DNA of 64,000 bases from Dyella sp. S184 (GCF_009766065.1 NZ_LMUE01000002.1:295023-359022), one strand, 5' to 3'. Positions 46,738 through 55,786 are shown, numbered from the stretch's first letter. The notes: generated by a model from the letters alone, not told the origin. Translations and numbers: made by a program.

Positions 46738-47511
46738 ATGAGTTCAGAGAATCCATACAGCGCACCGCTGAGTGCGCTGGTAGATGTGCGTACGACCGAA
46801 CAGCGCCAGGAGTTCCGTTCGCCGCAGGCACTGCGTACCGCGGTGATCTCCCTGCTGGTTGTCATGTCGGTCGTGTCAGTCCTCACAATCGTCACCATGG
46901 CCTTGCTGCAGCAGTCCCTGCAACAATTCGAGAGTCACCAGTTCGAGTCAGCACAGGCAATTCGCAGCGTATTGACCAGCCGCGGACGGATGCAGGCTGC
47001 GCTTTCCGGCTTGCAGCTGCTTCTTATTGTCGCCACCTATGTCGCCAGCGGCATGTGGATTTACCGGGTCGCCTGCAATGTCCGTGCGTTCGGCGCCAGG
47101 GGACTTGACGATACTCCGGGCTGGGCCGTCGGCTGGTACGCCATTCCCTTCATGAACCTGCAACGACCATTCCGGGCAATGGAGCAGATATGGCTGGCTA
47201 GCCAGTCGCCATTGGGCTGGCAGAAGCTGGCAGCGCCATTGCTGTTGCGTCTCTGGTGGGGATCCTGGCTGGTCATGTGCTTTCACGGGGCGTTCGTCAT
47301 GCGTACCTTTGGCTCGCACCACACCGTTCCGGAGATGATCAGCAGCGAATCCACACTGATGCTCGGCCAGGCCCTTGAAATTATTGCGAGGCTCTGCTTC
47401 CTTGTTGTGGTCATTCGCCTCACGCGCATGCAGATCGAGCAGCATGAGCGCGCTGCGACTCCGCCTCCACTGAACATCATGGCGAAGTTGCCTTCCGTCG
47501 TGACAAGCTGA
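46738..47511 (+). CDS. DUF4328 membrane protein with NPYSAP N-terminus
   Basis: 257 residues. After MSSENPYSAPLSA there are about five predicted membrane segments. The segment VASGMWIYRVACNVRAFGARGLDDTPGWAVGWYAIPFMNLQRPFRAMEQIW, given here as pieces, has the DUF4328 signature (WIYRVACN, PGWAVGWYAIPFMNL, RPFRAMEQIW). The function is unknown. AGGGGG lies 10 bases before the ATG. It is the last plus-strand gene before a 467-base gap. Confidence 0.82.
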   Translation: MSSENPYSAPLSALVDVRTTEQRQEFRSPQALRTAVISLLVVMSVVSVLTIVTMALLQQSLQQFESHQFESAQAIRSVLTSRGRMQAALSGLQLLLIVATYVASGMWIYRVACNVRAFGARGLDDTPGWAVGWYAIPFMNLQRPFRAMEQIWLASQSPLGWQKLAAPLLLRLWWGSWLVMCFHGAFVMRTFGSHHTVPEMISSESTLMLGQALEIIARLCFLVVVIRLTRMQIEQHERAATPPPLNIMAKLPSVVTS

Positions 47512-47846
47512 TCTGGCGGTTGCCACGAATCCTCTTTCTACCTGCCGCTATCCCAATCACACGTCATCAGCCGGACTTGAATGGACAGGCGCGCAGCAGT
47601 CTTGCCGAAGCACAATTAAGCAATTAAGAAGGAACGGCGGCCGTTAGATCAGGCAATACGTCCGATACCTTCCCAGTGAGCGCATGGCCGCGCTCCGGAG
47701 TGCGCCTGAACTGCTGCTTGCGAGAGAACCGGCATGGCGTTTGGTCTGGACGGAGGTTTTGTCGAAAAACCGGCAGCGAGCAGAGGTTTCGATGCTGCCC
47801 AAACGGCATAAAAGGGCTGGATGAGCAGCGTCACCGTTGAAAAGCG

Positions 47847-47866
47847 ATCCCGGCCTTCGCCGGGAT
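47847..47866. repeat. REP-like perfect hairpin
   Basis: ATCCCGGC (47847-47854), loop CTTC, GCCGGGAT (47859-47866). It is a perfect 8-bp stem of the type dispersed in Xanthomonadales genomes, where such elements follow the consensus CCGGC-loop-GCCGGGATGAC. Only one copy is in the window. Confidence 0.6.
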
Positions 47867-47894
47867 GACAGGCAACAGCTGTGACCGCCCGTTT

Positions 47895-47923
47895 TTGGCA
47901 GCCCAGCCCCCTCCCCGTACAAT
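47895..47923 (+). promoter_or_regulatory. Sigma-70 promoter for valS
   Basis: TTGGCA (47895-47900) and TACAAT (47918-47923) with exactly 17 bases between them; the distance to the valS ATG is 55 bases. Confidence 0.65.
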
Positions 47924-47978
47924 GGCCCGCTATCCCCACGACAAAGCGCGCCGTCGCGCGCCACCGAGCCCAATCCCG

Positions 47979-50903
47979 ATGGAAAAGAGTTTCGAGCCCG
48001 CCCAGATCGAGTCGACGTGGTATGCACGATGGGAAGCCAGTGGTGCGTTCAAGCCTTCGGGCAAGGGCGATCCGTATTGCATCCTGCTGCCGCCGCCGAA
48101 TGTCACCGGCACGCTGCACATGGGCCATGCGTTCCAGCAGACGGTGATGGACATGCTGGTGCGCTACCAGCGCATGCGCGGCATGAACACGCTGTGGCAG
48201 GTGGGCACCGACCATGCGGGTATCGCCACGCAGAAGATCGTGGAGAACCAGCTGGCGGTCGAGGACAAGACGCGGCATGACCTGGGCCGCGATGCGTTCG
48301 TCGAGCGGGTGTGGAAGTGGAAGGAGGAGTCCGGCTCCACCATCACCAACCAGATGCGCCGCATCGGCGCCGCCGCGGACTGGTCACGCGAGCGCTTCAC
48401 CATGGATCCGGGCCTGTCCGCCGCGGTGCAAAAGGTCTTCATCGACTGGTATCGCGCGGGCCTGATCTACCGTGGCAACCGGCTGGTGAATTGGGACCCG
48501 GTGCTGGGCACCGCGGTGTCCGATCTGGAAGTGAACAACGTCGAGCGCGACGGCCACATGTGGTCGATCCGCTATGACGTGGTCGATCCGCAACCAGGAG
48601 AACTCGACCATCTGGTCGTTGCCACTACCCGGCCAGAGACGATGCTAGGTGACGCCGCTGTGGCAGTGCATCCAGAGGATGAGCGCTACAAAAAGCTCGT
48701 CGGCAAGCAACTGCGTCTGCCGCTGACTGGTCGCTCCATCCCTGTGATTGAAGATGACTATGTCGACAAGGATTTCGGCACCGGCTGCGTGAAGATCACG
48801 CCAGCACACGATTTCAATGACTATGCGATGGGACAACGTCACGGTCTGGCGCAGTACAACATTTTCACTCTGGACGCGAAGATAGTCAGCGACAAGGATT
48901 GGGCTGTTAATGCTTCTAAACCCGGTGGTTCCGGAAGAGTTCGGAGCAAGTATTTCGACACAGCCACCGACATTGGCATTCCCGCAAAATATCAGGGTCT
49001 GGACCGCTACGACGCACGCAAAATCGTTTTGGCTGACCTGAAAGAGCTCGACCGGCTAGTCGAAACCAAGCCGCACAAGTTGCAGGTGCCGGTGAGTGAT
49101 CGCTCGGACGCGGTGATCGAACCAATGCTGACCGACCAGTGGTTCGTCGACCTCACCTCCGACATGCTGGCCGATGGACGTCCGGGCGGTCGCCAGGCGA
49201 TCACCCAGCCGGCGCTGGATACGGTGCGTTCGGGCGAGATCAAGTTCGTGCCGGAGAACTGGACGACCACGTATACGCAGTGGCTGGACAACATCCAGGA
49301 CTGGTGCATCAGCCGCCAGCTGTGGTGGGGCCATCGCATCCCGGCGTGGTACGACGAGGCCGGCAATATCTTCGTGGGCGAGGACGAGGCGGATGCACGC
49401 AAGTCCGCCACCATCGCGCCAGTCGGCGCATTGCGTCAGGACGACGACGTACTCGATACCTGGTTCAGCTCGGCGCTGTGGCCGTTCTCCACCCTGGGCT
49501 GGCCGGCGAACGGACCGGTGAAGAACGAGCGCGGTGAAGTCGTCGCGAACTGGGAGCAGGACAAGATTTTCCTGCCCAGCGCGGTGCTGGTCACCGGCTT
49601 CGACATCATCTTCTTCTGGGTCGCGCGCATGGTGATGGCGACCAAGTACTTCACCGGCCAGGTGCCGTTCCGCGAGGTCTACATCAACGCCATCGTGCGT
49701 GATGCGGAAGGCCAGAAGATGTCCAAGTCCAAGGGCAACACGCTGGACCCGCTGGACCTGATCGACGGCATCGAGCTGGAGCCGCTGGTGGCGAAGTCCA
49801 CCAAATCCTTGCTGATACCGCAGGTACGCGAGAAGGTCGAGAAGCGTGTCCGCAAGGATTACCCCGACGGCATCCCGGCGATCGGCACCGACGCGCTGCG
49901 CTTCACCTTCGCCGCGCTGGCCAGTTACAGCCGCACTATCAACTTCGACATCAAGCGCGCCGAAGGCTACAAGGCATTCTGCAACAAGCTGTGGAATGCG
50001 GCGCGGTTTGTATTGATGAACCTGCCGGAAGGCGAGATCGCTGCGCCGGCAGGTTCACCGGTGACCGAGGCTGAGCGCTGGATCATCACTCGTCTCAAGC
50101 AAACCTTGGGCGAAGTCGAACAACATTTCGTCACGTACCGCTTCGATCACCTCGCACAGGCATTGTACGAGTTCACCTGGAACGAGTTGTGCGACTGGTT
50201 CCTTGAACTGTCCAAGCCAGCACTGAATGGCGATGATGCCATCGCTGCCGCCTCGACTCGCCATACCCTGCTGGTGGTGCTGGAAAGTGTGTTGCGCGCC
50301 CTGCACCCGATCATTCCATTCATCACCGAGGAAATCTGGCAGTCGGTCGCACTGAAGCTCGGTCTCAGTGAAGGAAGCCTGATGCAGCGCCCGTGGCCAC
50401 GCGCCGACGAGATCGTCGCGGACGACGCGGCAACCGCCGAGATCGAATGGTTCAAGAACGTGCTGAGCGGCATCCGCCGGATACGCTCGGAAATGAACAT
50501 CTCCCCCGCCAAGGCGATCCCGCTGTTGCTCGCCGACGGCGACGCCAGTGATCGCGCCCGCGTGGCGAAGTTCGCTGCACAAATCGCCTTCCTTGGCCGC
50601 ACTGAAGCACCGCAGTGGATCAATAGTGGAGCCGACGAACCAGCTGCCGCCGCGGCCGTGGTCGGCACGCTGCGCGTGATGATCCCGCTCGCCGGCCTGA
50701 TCGACCTCGGCGCTGAGAAGGCGCGCCTGGCCAAGGAAATCACCCGCATCGAAGTCGAGATCAAGAAGTGCGAGGGCAAACTCGGCAACGCCAACTTCGT
50801 CGCCAATGCACCCGCCGAAGTCGTCACCCAGGAACGCCAACGCATCACTGACTGGAACACCACCCTGACTGCATTGCGTGAGCAGGCGCAGAAGCTGGGT
50901 TGA
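47979..50903 (+). CDS. valS: Valyl-tRNA synthetase ValS
   Basis: 974-residue class I synthetase. The HIGH motif is HMGH in [14 protein letters not shown], the editing (CP1) domain spans about 200-430 with [10 protein letters not shown], the KMSKS loop is [16 protein letters not shown], and the C-terminal coiled coil is [26 protein letters not shown]. It charges tRNA-Val. The ATG at 47979 gives [15 protein letters not shown]; earlier in-frame ATGs are upstream of conserved sequence. Codon and base use are less GC-rich around 48640-49060, within the editing domain. The gene is not next to pepA-holC as in many relatives. Confidence 0.96.
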   Translation: MEKSFEPAQIESTWYARWEASGAFKPSGKGDPYCILLPPPNVTGTLHMGHAFQQTVMDMLVRYQRMRGMNTLWQVGTDHAGIATQKIVENQLAVEDKTRHDLGRDAFVERVWKWKEESGSTITNQMRRIGAAADWSRERFTMDPGLSAAVQKVFIDWYRAGLIYRGNRLVNWDPVLGTAVSDLEVNNVERDGHMWSIRYDVVDPQPGELDHLVVATTRPETMLGDAAVAVHPEDERYKKLVGKQLRLPLTGRSIPVIEDDYVDKDFGTGCVKITPAHDFNDYAMGQRHGLAQYNIFTLDAKIVSDKDWAVNASKPGGSGRVRSKYFDTATDIGIPAKYQGLDRYDARKIVLADLKELDRLVETKPHKLQVPVSDRSDAVIEPMLTDQWFVDLTSDMLADGRPGGRQAITQPALDTVRSGEIKFVPENWTTTYTQWLDNIQDWCISRQLWWGHRIPAWYDEAGNIFVGEDEADARKSATIAPVGALRQDDDVLDTWFSSALWPFSTLGWPANGPVKNERGEVVANWEQDKIFLPSAVLVTGFDIIFFWVARMVMATKYFTGQVPFREVYINAIVRDAEGQKMSKSKGNTLDPLDLIDGIELEPLVAKSTKSLLIPQVREKVEKRVRKDYPDGIPAIGTDALRFTFAALASYSRTINFDIKRAEGYKAFCNKLWNAARFVLMNLPEGEIAAPAGSPVTEAERWIITRLKQTLGEVEQHFVTYRFDHLAQALYEFTWNELCDWFLELSKPALNGDDAIAAASTRHTLLVVLESVLRALHPIIPFITEEIWQSVALKLGLSEGSLMQRPWPRADEIVADDAATAEIEWFKNVLSGIRRIRSEMNISPAKAIPLLLADGDASDRARVAKFAAQIAFLGRTEAPQWINSGADEPAAAAAVVGTLRVMIPLAGLIDLGAEKARLAKEITRIEVEIKKCEGKLGNANFVANAPAEVVTQERQRITDWNTTLTALREQAQKLG

Positions 50904-51027
50904 GCTGGTAGTCAGTCTTTTCGCTCGGGCCTTTGCTTGCCGCTCTTCTGAATAGTGAGCACAGGAAGTGCGCCGCTCTACCGGGGGCCCTATGCGGCGG
51001 TGAGTAGCGGTCGACAGGCCCGTAGGG

Positions 51028-51054
51028 TGATTGGCAGGGATGCCAATCATTTTT
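51028..51054 (+). terminator. Terminator-like hairpin after valS
   Basis: TGATTGGCA / TGCCAATCA, loop GGGA, followed by TTTTT. It is 125 bases after the valS stop and could end that transcript. It is also the first hairpin of the composite repeat. Confidence 0.7.
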
Positions 51055-51206
51055 CGCCAGGACAGGAGTCCTGTCGAAAAACCCGGCCGACACTCACGGA
51101 CTCGCAGGGCAGGATGCCCGGAGAGCGCCAAGCGGGGTGGCCTTCTCTTTTGGTTACTTTTCTCTTGGCCACGCAAGAGAAAAGTGACTCGCCCTCCGCA
51201 AGAGGG
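51028..51206. repeat. Composite dispersed repeat of five consecutive hairpins
   Basis: Five perfect stems within 180 bases: 51028-51049; 51061-51075 (GACAGGA/TCCTGTC); 51107-51119 (GGGCA/TGCCC); 51156-51185 (ACTTTTCTCTTG/CAAGAGAAAAGT, 12 bp); 51192-51206 (CCCTC/GAGGG). Such clustering is not expected by chance. The phrase CTTTTGGTTACTTTTCT belongs to a dispersed repeat that I recall from Xanthomonadales genomes. Confidence 0.65.
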
Positions 51207-51274
51207 TGAAAGCTTTTTGCCACCCCCCTAAAACAAAACGCTCCACCGCGAGCACCCGCCCCTCACCTCAATCC

Positions 51275-51313
51275 CCTCTCCCCAAAAGGAGACTACTGCC
51301 CGCAGGGGAGAGG
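51275..51313. repeat. Inverted repeat CCTCTCCCC / GGGGAGAGG
   Basis: Nine-base perfect arms separated by 21 bases. This C-rich, then G-rich arrangement resembles another dispersed intergenic repeat of the order. It lies 46 bases from the rimI stop and may act as its terminator in part. Confidence 0.5.
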
Positions 51314-51358
51314 AGGCGAATGCGAAGAACATGTACTCATACTGCGTAGCGCAATGCG

Positions 51359-51829
51359 CTACGCAGGCAACAAATCCAGCGCCATCACGATCGCATCCTC
51401 ACGCCCGTTGCGCGCGGGGTAATAACGTGGCCGTCGACCGATCTCAGTGAACCCCACTGACTCGTACAGTGCCTTCGCCAGCGGATTCGACGGCCGTACC
51501 TCAAGGAACAGCCGCTCGGCACCATTCCAGCGGGCGATATCCAGCAAGCGGCCTAGCAGGTGCCGACCTAGCCCCTGCCCGCGATACGCCGAATCGACGC
51601 AGATATTCAGCAAGTGCGCCTCGCCCGCGCCCATCGACAGGATGCCGTAGCCGGCGATCACCGAATCCACGGACAGTACCCAGCACGGATGTCCTGCCTT
51701 CACGCAGTCGCTGAAGATGCCGGCCGACCATGGGAATTCGTAGGAGGCATTTTCCAGCGTACTGACCGTGGCCACATCCTCGATACGCATGCCGCGTACC
51801 TGGATAACCGGTTTGACGACCGCGGCCAT
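51359..51829 (-). CDS. rimI: Ribosomal protein S18-alanine N-acetyltransferase RimI
   Basis: 156-residue GNAT enzyme: IEDVATVSTLENASYEFPWSAGIFSDC, acetyl-CoA loop DSAYRGQGLGRHLLGRLL, and VRPSNPLAKALYESVGFTEIGRRPRYYP. It acetylates the N-terminal Ala of S18. It follows a HolD-like gene, the same order as holD-rimI in E. coli. The ATG at 51829 is 5 bases after the upstream stop. Confidence 0.9.
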   Translation of the reverse strand: MAAVVKPVIQVRGMRIEDVATVSTLENASYEFPWSAGIFSDCVKAGHPCWVLSVDSVIAGYGILSMGAGEAHLLNICVDSAYRGQGLGRHLLGRLLDIARWNGAERLFLEVRPSNPLAKALYESVGFTEIGRRPRYYPARNGREDAIVMALDLLPA

Positions 51830-51834
51830 CGCGG

Positions 51835-52338
51835 TTAGCCGCCCGCTGTGGCCAGCGCACGGCGCAAACTGCGCAGTGCGCTCCACAACCGTCGCTTGGC
51901 ACCGGCGCTGGTCAGCACCAACGCAGGTTCATCGGCCAGCACAATCTGTGCGGCCTGCATCACCGCGGCAGGCAAGGTGCGGCCCAGCGCATGTGCCTGT
52001 GCCTCGCCGAGCACCAGGTAAGCCCTCGCCTCAGGCACATTCGCCGCAAGCTGTCCGCCGCTCACGGTGACTCGGGCAGCACGCGCCCATGTTGCCCCGC
52101 ACGCGCTGAGTGCGCGCCCCAACAGATCGAGCTCACGCGTGCTGCAGCCCTCGGGCAACACCACCACGCAGACAACTCCTGCGGCCTTATTGGTCGCAGC
52201 ATTGGTGATCGTCATCGGCCCGACGGTACCGGCCGCCACCGCTGGCATCACACGCCGCACCCATGGCGTCATGCCCAGCGCTCGCAGAACACGAGCGCGA
52301 TGACTAGCCTTGACCGGCTGGCGCATGGACCGATTCAT
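51835..52338 (-). CDS. Putative DNA polymerase III psi subunit (HolD-like), divergent
   Basis: 167 residues. The N-terminal RARVLRALGMTPWVRR resembles the clamp-loader binding segment of HolD (LGITQW), and the C-terminal LADEPALVLTSAGAKRRLWSALRSL resembles its last helix (ALTDLRANPTARAALWQQI). A central VVVLPEGCSTRELDLLGRALSACGA matches the alpha/beta core. Its place directly before rimI, as in E. coli holD-rimI, supports the call. Its ATG overlaps the pssA stop (ATGA). Identity is low, so the call rests on position and pattern. Confidence 0.55.
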   Translation of the reverse strand: MNRSMRQPVKASHRARVLRALGMTPWVRRVMPAVAAGTVGPMTITNAATNKAAGVVCVVVLPEGCSTRELDLLGRALSACGATWARAARVTVSGGQLAANVPEARAYLVLGEAQAHALGRTLPAAVMQAAQIVLADEPALVLTSAGAKRRLWSALRSLRRALATAGG

Positions 52339-53117
52339 TCGACGTTGCGCCGTGCACGGCGTCGATGGGTGGCCAGCCCCCAGATCGTCCATACCGGCCC
52401 GGACAAAAGATAGATCGTGAAGCCGACGAACAGCACTCGTGCCGTATCCAGGACCAGCAAAGCCAGCAGCAACACTGCGCCGACCATCCAGACGAAGGGC
52501 ACGCGCTGGCGATCGCCCATCGGCAGTGATTTGAAGCTGAAATATCGGAACCGGCTGACCATCAGCAGGCCGACGGTCACGGCGATCACCGGCGTGACAA
52601 AGCAAAGCTCACTGCCGGAAAGGCCCGATTTCTCCACGCTCCACACGAACGACATGCACACGGCCGCCGCGGCCGGGCTGGCCAGCCCCTGGAAATAGCG
52701 CTTGTCGGCCACGCCGACCTGGGTGTTGAAGCGCGCGAGCCTCAGTGCCGCGCAGGCGGCATAGACGAAGGCCGCGGCCCAGCCCAGCTTGCCCCACAAC
52801 GGGCCGAAGTCCCGCAGCGACGACAACGACCATGTGTACATCACCAGCGCCGGTGCCAAGCCGAAACTGACCAGATCGGACAACGAGTCATACTGCACGC
52901 CAAATTCGGTCTGGGTGCCCGTCATCCGCGCTACCCGGCCATCCATGCCATCCAGGATCGCGGCAAAGAACACCGCCACCGCTGCCTCGCTGTAACGCCC
53001 TCCGATACTGGCGATAATCGCGTAGAAACCCGCGAACATCGCACCGGTGGTAAACAGGTTTGGCAGCAGGTAAATACCCCGATGACGGGGGGGGGGCACT
53101 GGGATGGGCTCGCTCAT
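52335..53117 (-). CDS. pssA: CDP-diacylglycerol-serine O-phosphatidyltransferase PssA
   Basis: 260-residue membrane enzyme of the CDP-alcohol phosphatidyltransferase family. The catalytic motif D-x2-DG-x2-AR-x8-G-x3-D-x3-D is intact (DGMDGRVARMTG then EFGVQYDSLSD). Several hydrophobic helices follow. It makes phosphatidylserine, the precursor of phosphatidylethanolamine. Codons 8-11 contain an uninterrupted run of ten C (53087-53096 on the plus strand as G), which could slip during replication. It is the first gene of pssA-holD-rimI. Confidence 0.93.
   Translation of the reverse strand: MSEPIPVPPPRHRGIYLLPNLFTTGAMFAGFYAIIASIGGRYSEAAVAVFFAAILDGMDGRVARMTGTQTEFGVQYDSLSDLVSFGLAPALVMYTWSLSSLRDFGPLWGKLGWAAAFVYAACAALRLARFNTQVGVADKRYFQGLASPAAAAVCMSFVWSVEKSGLSGSELCFVTPVIAVTVGLLMVSRFRYFSFKSLPMGDRQRVPFVWMVGAVLLLALLVLDTARVLFVGFTIYLLSGPVWTIWGLATHRRRARRNVE
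53087..53096. repeat. Homopolymer of ten G (C on the coding strand) in pssA
   Basis: Ten consecutive G on the plus strand; on the minus strand it encodes Pro-Pro-Pro and the first base of Arg at the start of PssA. Mononucleotide tracts of this length are prone to slippage and to sequencing error. Confidence 0.9.
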
Positions 53118-53240
53118 GTATCAATCCGTGACAGGATGCGCGCAGTGTAAACCATCGGCTGCTTGAGTCCGGGCAGCCGGAGTGATAACAAGACACACTT
53201 GGAACCGCCGGCAGGCACTAACTCTGATATGGAGAACACC

Positions 53241-53663
53241 ATGCACCGTTTGCTGATCGCCTTGGCGCTGCTGTTGCTGGCCCCACTGGCCATTGCCCAG
53301 GTCTATAAATGGACGGATGCCAGCGGCACCGTGCACTACTCGCAGGATGCGCCGCCCCAGGGTACGAAATACAAGCAGGTGACCACCACCGGTACGGTGG
53401 CGGCGCCAGCTTCGTCAGCAACCGCGTCAAATACTGCCAGCGCCAGCCAGCCAGCCAGCGCCGCCACCTCCGCGGCGGCTGGTGCGACGGTGAACAGCAG
53501 CAAATACTGCGTGACGCTGAAAGCCAATCTCACCGCACTGCAGGGCAGCGGCCCAGTGGTCATGCAGCAGGACGGCAAAACCACCGCGCTCGACGACGAT
53601 CAGCGCAAGCAGCAGGCCAGTACGGCGCAGACGCAATACAACCAGTATTGCCAAAGTCAATAA
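53241..53663 (+). CDS. Secreted DUF4124 protein
   Basis: 140 residues. Signal peptide at 1-19 (ending AIA), then the DUF4124 motif QVYKWTDASGTVHYSQDAPPQG, an Ala/Ser/Thr linker, and a C-terminal helical part with two cysteines (KYCVTLKANL and QYCQSQ). DUF4124 proteins are periplasmic, of unknown function. GGAG lies 6 bases before the ATG at 53241; an ATG at 53229 is possible. Confidence 0.85.
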   Translation: MHRLLIALALLLLAPLAIAQVYKWTDASGTVHYSQDAPPQGTKYKQVTTTGTVAAPASSATASNTASASQPASAATSAAAGATVNSSKYCVTLKANLTALQGSGPVVMQQDGKTTALDDDQRKQQASTAQTQYNQYCQSQ

Positions 53664-53685
53664 CCATCTGCTTCACGGTGTCAGC

Positions 53686-53736
53686 AAGCTCATTGGGTAC
53701 CAGCACCGCTGCGCGGTGCTGGTACCCAATGAGCTT
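53686..53736. other. Perfect 24-bp palindrome with 3-base loop
   Basis: Left arm 53686-53709, loop TGC, right arm 53713-53736; all 24 pairs match, and the arms contain GGTACCAGCACCG. It begins 22 bases after the DUF4124 stop and ends 62 bases before proS. It has no T-run, so it is not a typical terminator, although it would fold very stably. It may be a mobile or regulatory element. Confidence 0.85.
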
Positions 53737-53798
53737 ATCCAGCCACGGTCTCGACAGCCCGCTACAATGGGCGTCTTTACCACGCCGGAACTGCCCGC

Positions 53799-55496
53799 AT
53801 GCGCCTCAGCCAATTCCACTTGGCCACCGTCAAGGAAGTCCCTGCCGACGCCGAAATCGCCAGCCATCGGCTGATGCTGCGCGCCGGCATGATCCGCAAG
53901 CTTGCCTCCGGCCTGTACACCTGGTCGCCGCTGGGCCTGCGCGTACTGCGCAAGGTGGAAGCCATCGTGCGCGAGGAAATGAACCACGCCGGCGCGATCG
54001 AAATGCTGATGCCGTCGATCCAGCCGAAGGAATTGTGGGAGGAAACCGGCCGCTGGCAGAAATTCGGTGGCCAGTTGCTGAAGATCAAGGATCGCAAGCA
54101 GCAGGAGTTCTGCTACGGCCCGACCCATGAGGAAGTCATTACCGACTTCGCCCGCAACGAGCTGAAAAGCTACAAACAGCTGCCGGTCAATTTTTACCAG
54201 ATCCAGACCAAGTTCCGTGATGAGATCCGCCCGCGTTTCGGCGTGATGCGCGCGCGCGAATTCCTGATGAAGGATGCGTACTCCTTCCATCTCACCGATG
54301 CATCGCTGGCGGAAACCTACGCGGCGATGTATCAGGCCTACACGCGCATTTTCACCCGGCTCGGGCTGACCTTCCGCGCGGTGCAGGCCGATACCGGTGC
54401 GATCGGCGGCAATGCCAGCCACGAGTTCCAGGTGCTCGCCGATTCGGGCGAGGACGCCATCATTTTTTCCGATGGCTCCGAATACGCCGCGAATATCGAG
54501 AAAGCCGAGGCACTGGCACCGACCGTGGCGCGCCCTGCTCCCGCCGCATCGCTGCAGCGGGTTGATACACCCACCCAGAAAACCATCGGCGAAGTCGCCG
54601 GTTTCCTCAAGGTATCGCCACAGCAATGCGTGAAAACCCTGCTGGTACGCGGCCGCGACGGACTGGTCGCGCTGTGCCTGCGCGGCGATCACGAGATCAA
54701 TGAGGTGAAGGCCGGCAAGCTGGCCGAACTGCCGGACGAATCGGTACTGGCTAGCGAAGAGGAAATCCTCGCCGCTACCGGTACCCGTCCCGGTTTCATC
54801 GGGCCGGTTGGCATGCCGGACTCCATCCCGGTGATCGTCGATCGCGATGCCGCCGTACTCGCCGACTTTGTCTGCGGTGGCAATGCCGATGGCAGCCATT
54901 ACAGCGGTGCGAACTGGGATCGTGATGCACGGGTCACCCGGGTTGCCGACCTGCGCAACGTGGTCGAAGGTGATCTGTCACCCGATGGCCACGGCGCGCT
55001 GCGCATCGCACGCGGCATCGAGGTGGGTCATGTGTTCCAGCTTGGCCGGAAATATGCCGAAGCGCTCGGCGCAACGGTGATCGACGACCAAGGCAAGGCA
55101 CAGCTGATGACCATGGGCTGCTACGGCATCGGCGTCAGTCGCATCGTCGCCGCCGCGATCGAGCAGCGCCATGACGAGGCCGGCATCATCTGGCCCGAGG
55201 CGATGGCGCCCTGGCGCGTGGTCGTGTGCGTAATCAACCAGCGGAACGTGCCGGAGGTGAGCGCGGCTGCCGAGGCGTTGTACCAGCGACTCAACCAGCA
55301 CGGCATCGAGACCGTACTGGATGATCGCGGCCTGCGTCCGGGTGGCATGTTTGCCGACATGGAGCTGATCGGCATTCCGCATCGCGTGGTGGTGAGTGAG
55401 CGCAGCGTGGCTGCCGGCACGCTGGAATATCGCGCCCGCGGCGAAAGCGAAAATCGGGCGGTCAGTCAGGACGAACTGTTTGCGCTGCTCGGTTGA
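53799..55496 (+). CDS. proS: Prolyl-tRNA synthetase ProS
   Basis: 565-residue class II synthetase of the bacterial type. Motif 1 [22 protein letters not shown], motif 2 [26 protein letters not shown], the inserted editing domain (about 225-400) and motif 3 [21 protein letters not shown] are present, with the anticodon domain at the C-terminus. It charges tRNA-Pro and edits mischarged Ala-tRNA. TACAAT at 53763-53768 may be the -10 element. Confidence 0.96.
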   Translation: MRLSQFHLATVKEVPADAEIASHRLMLRAGMIRKLASGLYTWSPLGLRVLRKVEAIVREEMNHAGAIEMLMPSIQPKELWEETGRWQKFGGQLLKIKDRKQQEFCYGPTHEEVITDFARNELKSYKQLPVNFYQIQTKFRDEIRPRFGVMRAREFLMKDAYSFHLTDASLAETYAAMYQAYTRIFTRLGLTFRAVQADTGAIGGNASHEFQVLADSGEDAIIFSDGSEYAANIEKAEALAPTVARPAPAASLQRVDTPTQKTIGEVAGFLKVSPQQCVKTLLVRGRDGLVALCLRGDHEINEVKAGKLAELPDESVLASEEEILAATGTRPGFIGPVGMPDSIPVIVDRDAAVLADFVCGGNADGSHYSGANWDRDARVTRVADLRNVVEGDLSPDGHGALRIARGIEVGHVFQLGRKYAEALGATVIDDQGKAQLMTMGCYGIGVSRIVAAAIEQRHDEAGIIWPEAMAPWRVVVCVINQRNVPEVSAAAEALYQRLNQHGIETVLDDRGLRPGGMFADMELIGIPHRVVVSERSVAAGTLEYRARGESENRAVSQDELFALLG

Positions 55497-55520
55497 ATAG
55501 CTGACGCATCCGGTTTACTC

Positions 55521-55553
55521 ACTGAAACGGCCGCCTGGAGCGGCCGTTTCAGT
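55521..55553. terminator. Hairpin terminator after proS
   Basis: ACTGAAACGGCCG / CGGCCGTTTCAGT, a perfect 13-bp stem with a seven-base loop, 25 bases after the proS stop. It is symmetric and lacks a long T-run. Confidence 0.75.
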
Positions 55554-55786
55554 ATTCGACAACCTTGCACGATGTAATCCATGACAATGTTATTAACATT
55601 ACCGGACAATTATTAATTTCATTTAATACAAAAACCACTTCGCTTGGTGATCGGCGCTTTGCAAATATTCCGAAAAAAGGCGAGAATCGGCGCCACAACA
55701 CGGCGTCAGGCTCAATTCCCCAATAATAGCCAGACCTTGGTCAGACCACTCAATTCAATTACCGACACTCACCCCGGGAGTCAATC
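55554..55786 (+). promoter_or_regulatory. AT-rich upstream region of the H-NS-like gene
   Basis: 233 bases with no gene. From about 55585 to 55635 it is strikingly AT-rich for this genome and contains the near-repeat GTTATTAA and ATTATTAA. This is the type of DNA that H-NS proteins bind, so it may be an autoregulatory region. A GGGAG ribosome site lies just before the ATG. Confidence 0.6.

Larger units (their letters stand above)
47512..47978. other. Intergenic region upstream of valS with repeat remnants
   Basis: 467 bases without a supportable gene. It holds the valS promoter, a REP-like hairpin at 47847-47866, and a fragment (TGTCGAAAAACC, 47760-47771) that recurs in the same orientation downstream of valS at 51072-51083. 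A short direct repeat AATTAAGC-AATTAAG lies near 47612-47626. Confidence 0.6.
50904..51358. other. Intergenic region downstream of valS, dense in hairpin repeats
   Basis: 455 bases between valS and the convergent rimI. No gene is supportable. It carries a composite of five hairpins (51028-51206) and a separate inverted repeat (51275-51313); see those entries. The shorter frames in it give peptides that I take to be translations of dispersed repeats. Confidence 0.75.

Noticed and set aside
48847..48990. An insertion in the editing domain of ValRS
   Set aside because: The segment has about the same length as the matching part of E. coli ValRS, so only its base composition is unusual.
51031..51231. 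A short plus-strand frame in the repeat region after valS
   Set aside because: It translates the dispersed hairpin repeat; such peptides are a known source of false gene calls in this order.
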